Part shown: positions 5,618 through 7,767 of the stretch, piece after piece | How positions within the stretch are numbered: position 1 is the stretch's first letter | How the letters are laid out: the number at the start of each line of letters is the position of its first letter | Source of the DNA: Thiotrichaceae bacterium | Lineage (GTDB): Bacteria > Pseudomonadota > Gammaproteobacteria > Thiotrichales > Thiotrichaceae | Direction: 5' to 3' | Length of the DNA: 7,767 nt | NCBI GenBank assembly: GCA_024762625.1 | Contig: JANTHA010000099.1 | Span: 1 to 7,767 of the forward strand | Translations under genes and position numbers: made by a program | Notes under the pieces: model-generated | What the model was told of the DNA's origin: nothing | The model's database searches: none | The model's input: the letters and a program-made list of their open reading frames with translations, nothing else

Positions 5618-7387
5618 ATGGCAAATGCATTTACTTCGATTCTTGTTGACTGGAAAGAGCGCTTCACCCCATTTAAGGAATGGATTGGCGAGTTAAAAAA
5701 TCCGGGCGTGCTTAAGGCGGATGCGATAGCAGGCCTTACAGTGGCGCTGGTTCTGGTGCCGCAATCAATGGCTTATGCGCAGCTGGCGGGACTCCCGGCC
5801 TACGTTGGTTTGTACGCGTCCTTTCTGCCGGTTATCATTGCGGCGGTTTTCGGGTCTTCAAGACAACTTGCAACAGGACCGGTAGCCATTGTTTCCTTGA
5901 TGACGGCAGCCGCTCTGGAGCCGCTTGCTTTAAGCCCGGATGGTTATCTTGCCTACGCTGCCATGCTGGCTTTGATGGTTGGACTTTTTCAGCTTTCACT
6001 AGGCTTGTTGCGTCTTGGCGTTTTGGTTGATTTTCTATCACATCCGGTTGTTGTGGGTTTTACCAATGCGGCAGCCCTGATTATCGCTAGCTCCCAGATG
6101 AGTAAGATATTCGGCATTACCACCCGCAAGGGAGAACACCATTACGAAACTGTCTGGAATTTGATTCAGGATATACCACAAACACACCTTGTTACCCTTG
6201 CCATGGGCCTGTTCTCATTGTTTCTTCTGGTGTATATAAAAAAGGTCGCTCCCCGCTTGCCCAATGTGTTAATTACGGTTGTAGTCTGCACCTTGCTGGC
6301 CTATTTTCTTGATTATCAGGTCAGGGGCGCAGAAGTGGTTGGCGTGGTTCCTCGCGGTTTGCCTAGTTTTAAAACGCCCGATGTCGACTTCAATCAGGCC
6401 GTACATCTGATAGTGTCAGCGACCATTATCGGCTTACTGGGATTTGTCGAAGCGATTTCGGTGGCCAAAGCTATTTCATCTGAAACGCGTCAGCGACTAT
6501 CTGCGAACCAGGAACTGGTGGGTCAGGGTTTATCAAATGTTGTCTCGTCTTTTTTTCAAGGATATGCAGTTTCCGGTTCGTTTTCTCGTTCTGCGGTGAA
6601 TTTTTCGGCTGGCGCCAAAACCGGATTTTCTTCGGCTGTAACAGGCATTCTGGTGGCTGTTACATTGCTGTTTTTAACGCCGTTGCTTTATCACTTGCCA
6701 CAGGCGACGCTCGCGGCGGTTATCATGGTGGCTGTATTTAATCTGATTAAAATAGAACCTATCAAGCACGCCTGGAAAGTACATCGACATGATGGCATGG
6801 TCGCTATTGTGGTTTTTTTCACCACCTTGTTTTTCGCGCCACATCTTGAAAATGGCATCATGATTGGCGTCTTGCTTTCATTGGGTCTATTCCTGTATCG
6901 AACCATGAGTCCCCATTTTGTCGAGGTGAGTCGACATGAGGACGGCACCTTGCGTAACGCCAGATTATTTAATTTAAAAACCAGTGATACTGTGGCGATC
7001 TATCGCTATGACGGCGATTTATACTTTGCCAATGCTGGTTACCTGGAAGGAAAAGTATTAAACGCAATTGCGGAAAAACCTAATCTCAAGGTATTGATTC
7101 TGGATTTTGAATCGGTTGATCTGGTTGATTCCACAGGAGAAGAAACACTGGGCCGCATTGCAGAGCGATTAGAGGCGGCGGGAATTGAGCTCTATATCGC
7201 GCGCGCCAAAAAATCAATGCGTGATGCGTTCATGCGTTCTGGCCTCATGGAGAAAATTGGAGAAGATCGTTTTTTTCGTGAGCGAACCCAGGCGGCTCGT
7301 TACGCCAAAGAAAAATTTGGCGATGAAGTTGATATTGAACCCATTTTGAAGCCGGTTCATCTGGGCGCTGAACAGCAGCCGGCGTAA
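5618..7387 (+). CDS. SulP-family anion permease with C-terminal STAS domain
   Basis: This is an inner-membrane anion transporter of the SLC26/SulP family. Known bacterial members carry sulfate, bicarbonate (BicA) or C4-dicarboxylates (DauA), so the substrate is open. The 589 residues are usual for the family. A short cytoplasmic N-terminus (1-30) leads into the hallmark first membrane segment, with PQSMAYAQLAGLPAYVGLY (48-66) and GSSRQLATGPVA (79-90). More hydrophobic segments follow to about residue 428, including GFVEAISVAKAIS with E278 and the SGSFSRSAVN motif (319-328). The STAS domain (about 450-570) contains LDFESVDLVDSTG (495-507), with S504 at the site that is phosphorylated in anti-sigma antagonists. 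The ATG at 5618 follows GGA at 6 bases, a weak ribosome binding site. The gene is flanked by its own promoter candidate and a strong terminator, so it is probably transcribed alone. Confidence 0.95.
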   Translation: MANAFTSILVDWKERFTPFKEWIGELKNPGVLKADAIAGLTVALVLVPQSMAYAQLAGLPAYVGLYASFLPVIIAAVFGSSRQLATGPVAIVSLMTAAALEPLALSPDGYLAYAAMLALMVGLFQLSLGLLRLGVLVDFLSHPVVVGFTNAAALIIASSQMSKIFGITTRKGEHHYETVWNLIQDIPQTHLVTLAMGLFSLFLLVYIKKVAPRLPNVLITVVVCTLLAYFLDYQVRGAEVVGVVPRGLPSFKTPDVDFNQAVHLIVSATIIGLLGFVEAISVAKAISSETRQRLSANQELVGQGLSNVVSSFFQGYAVSGSFSRSAVNFSAGAKTGFSSAVTGILVAVTLLFLTPLLYHLPQATLAAVIMVAVFNLIKIEPIKHAWKVHRHDGMVAIVVFFTTLFFAPHLENGIMIGVLLSLGLFLYRTMSPHFVEVSRHEDGTLRNARLFNLKTSDTVAIYRYDGDLYFANAGYLEGKVLNAIAEKPNLKVLILDFESVDLVDSTGEETLGRIAERLEAAGIELYIARAKKSMRDAFMRSGLMEKIGEDRFFRERTQAARYAKEKFGDEVDIEPILKPVHLGAEQQPA

Positions 7388-7404
7388 ATAATCCATGCAT
7401 GTTT

Positions 7405-7436
7405 AAAAAAGACCTCGCATAGTGGTCTTTTTTTTT
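7405..7436 (+). terminator. Strong rho-independent terminator after sulP
   Basis: AAAAAAGACC (7405-7414) pairs with GGTCTTTTTT (7424-7433) around a 9-base loop, and the T-tract runs without a break from 7428 to 7436. It lies 17 bases after the sulP stop. The A-run on the left arm means the structure could also act on the opposite strand. It leaves only 35 bases before the moaD start. Confidence 0.93.
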
Positions 7437-7460
7437 GCTACATTGTTTGTTTTGAATATG

Positions 7461-7465
7461 AGGAG
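7461..7465 (+). promoter_or_regulatory. moaD ribosome binding site
   Basis: AGGAG lies six bases before the ATG at 7472, the best Shine-Dalgarno match in the window. It fixes the moaD start. Confidence 0.85.
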
Positions 7466-7471
7466 TTCAGC

Positions 7472-7705
7472 ATGGCGATTAAAATCTTCTATTTTGCCAG
7501 TTTAAGAGAACAGATGGGGCGCGCAAGTGATGAGATTGAAGCATCCGGCCCGATTAGCGTTGTTGACGCCTGGCGGCAAGCGACAGGCCAGAGCGAGATT
7601 AGCGACAATCTGTTAATTGCCGTCAACCATGAGTACACCTCTGCTGATGCATTACTCAACGATGGCGATGAATTGGCTTTTTTTCCCCCAGTTACAGGGG
7701 GTTAG
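7472..7705 (+). CDS. moaD: Molybdopterin synthase small subunit (sulfur carrier)
   Basis: MoaD is a small ubiquitin-fold sulfur carrier. Its C-terminal glycine is adenylated by MoeB and converted to a thiocarboxylate, which donates sulfur to precursor Z (cPMP) in the MoaD-MoaE complex in the cytoplasm. The 77 residues are close to the usual 80. The N-terminus MAIKIFYFASLREQMG fits the first beta strand and helix of the family, LLIAVNHEY (47-55) the central strands, and LLNDGDELAFFPPVTGG (61-77) is the family signature with the essential terminal Gly-Gly. The start is set by AGGAG six bases upstream. Only 2 bases separate its stop from the probable moaE, the usual moaD-moaE arrangement. No good promoter lies in the 35 bases after the sulP terminator. 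MoaD-like and ThiS-like carriers share the fold, but the neighbour and the tail favour MoaD. Confidence 0.95.
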   Translation: MAIKIFYFASLREQMGRASDEIEASGPISVVDAWRQATGQSEISDNLLIAVNHEYTSADALLNDGDELAFFPPVTGG

Positions 7706-7707
7706 CG

Positions 7708-7767
7708 ATGAAGGAAACAGACGCAATACCTCGCGAAATCAGTATACTGGAAACAAATTTTGATCCT
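7708..7767 (+). CDS. moaE: Probable molybdopterin synthase large subunit, 5' end only
   Basis: An ATG two bases after the moaD stop opens a frame that runs to the window edge, 20 codons in all. A purine stretch, GGGGG at 7697-7701, lies six bases upstream as ribosome binding site, inside the end of moaD. The visible residues contain ISILETNFDP, which resembles the opening beta strand of MoaE proteins, but the catalytic lysines lie beyond the window. The name rests mainly on the position directly after moaD, where MoaE is the usual partner. Confidence 0.7.
   Translation, partial: MKETDAIPREISILETNFDP

Overview
The window reads as chromosomal DNA of a Gram-negative proteobacterium, most likely a gammaproteobacterium of moderate G+C. 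The evidence is a GlmU and a GlmS that align motif by motif with the enterobacterial proteins, a SulP permease of proteobacterial type, and a moaD-moaE pair. I cannot name a genus from sequence alone. All genes are on the + strand, and I see no insertion sequence, phage gene, CRISPR array, tRNA or rRNA.

Layout. Bases 1-36 look like the last codons of a gene that ends at a strong intrinsic terminator (102-140). A leader region with two promoter candidates follows. Next is a 417-residue exported protein (444-1697) of no named family that I recognise; it has a Cys/His arrangement like that of papain-fold (NlpC/P60-type) peptidases. An A+T-rich gap of 281 bases leads to glmU (1979-3394) and glmS (3401-5257), only 6 bases apart and almost certainly one transcript. 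A 360-base gap without a convincing gene holds a possible small transcript and the control region of a SulP/STAS anion transporter (5618-7387). That gene is closed by a textbook terminator. Then come moaD (7472-7705) and the first 20 codons of a probable moaE, which is cut by the window end.

How the genes fit together. GlmS makes glucosamine-6-phosphate from fructose-6-phosphate and glutamine. GlmU turns glucosamine-1-phosphate into UDP-GlcNAc, the precursor of peptidoglycan and lipopolysaccharide; GlmM, which joins the two steps, is not in the window. The exported Cys/His protein could act on the cell wall, but that is inference from fold-like motifs. MoaD and MoaE form molybdopterin synthase. 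The SulP protein could supply an oxyanion such as sulfate, but a terminator separates it from moaD and its substrate cannot be read from sequence.

Most of the window is housekeeping. The points most worth a second look are the uncharacterised exported protein, the possible small RNA or leader peptide between glmS and sulP, the CRP-like palindrome at the sulP promoter, and the tight glmU-glmS junction, which has no room for the enteric-type glmS leader.
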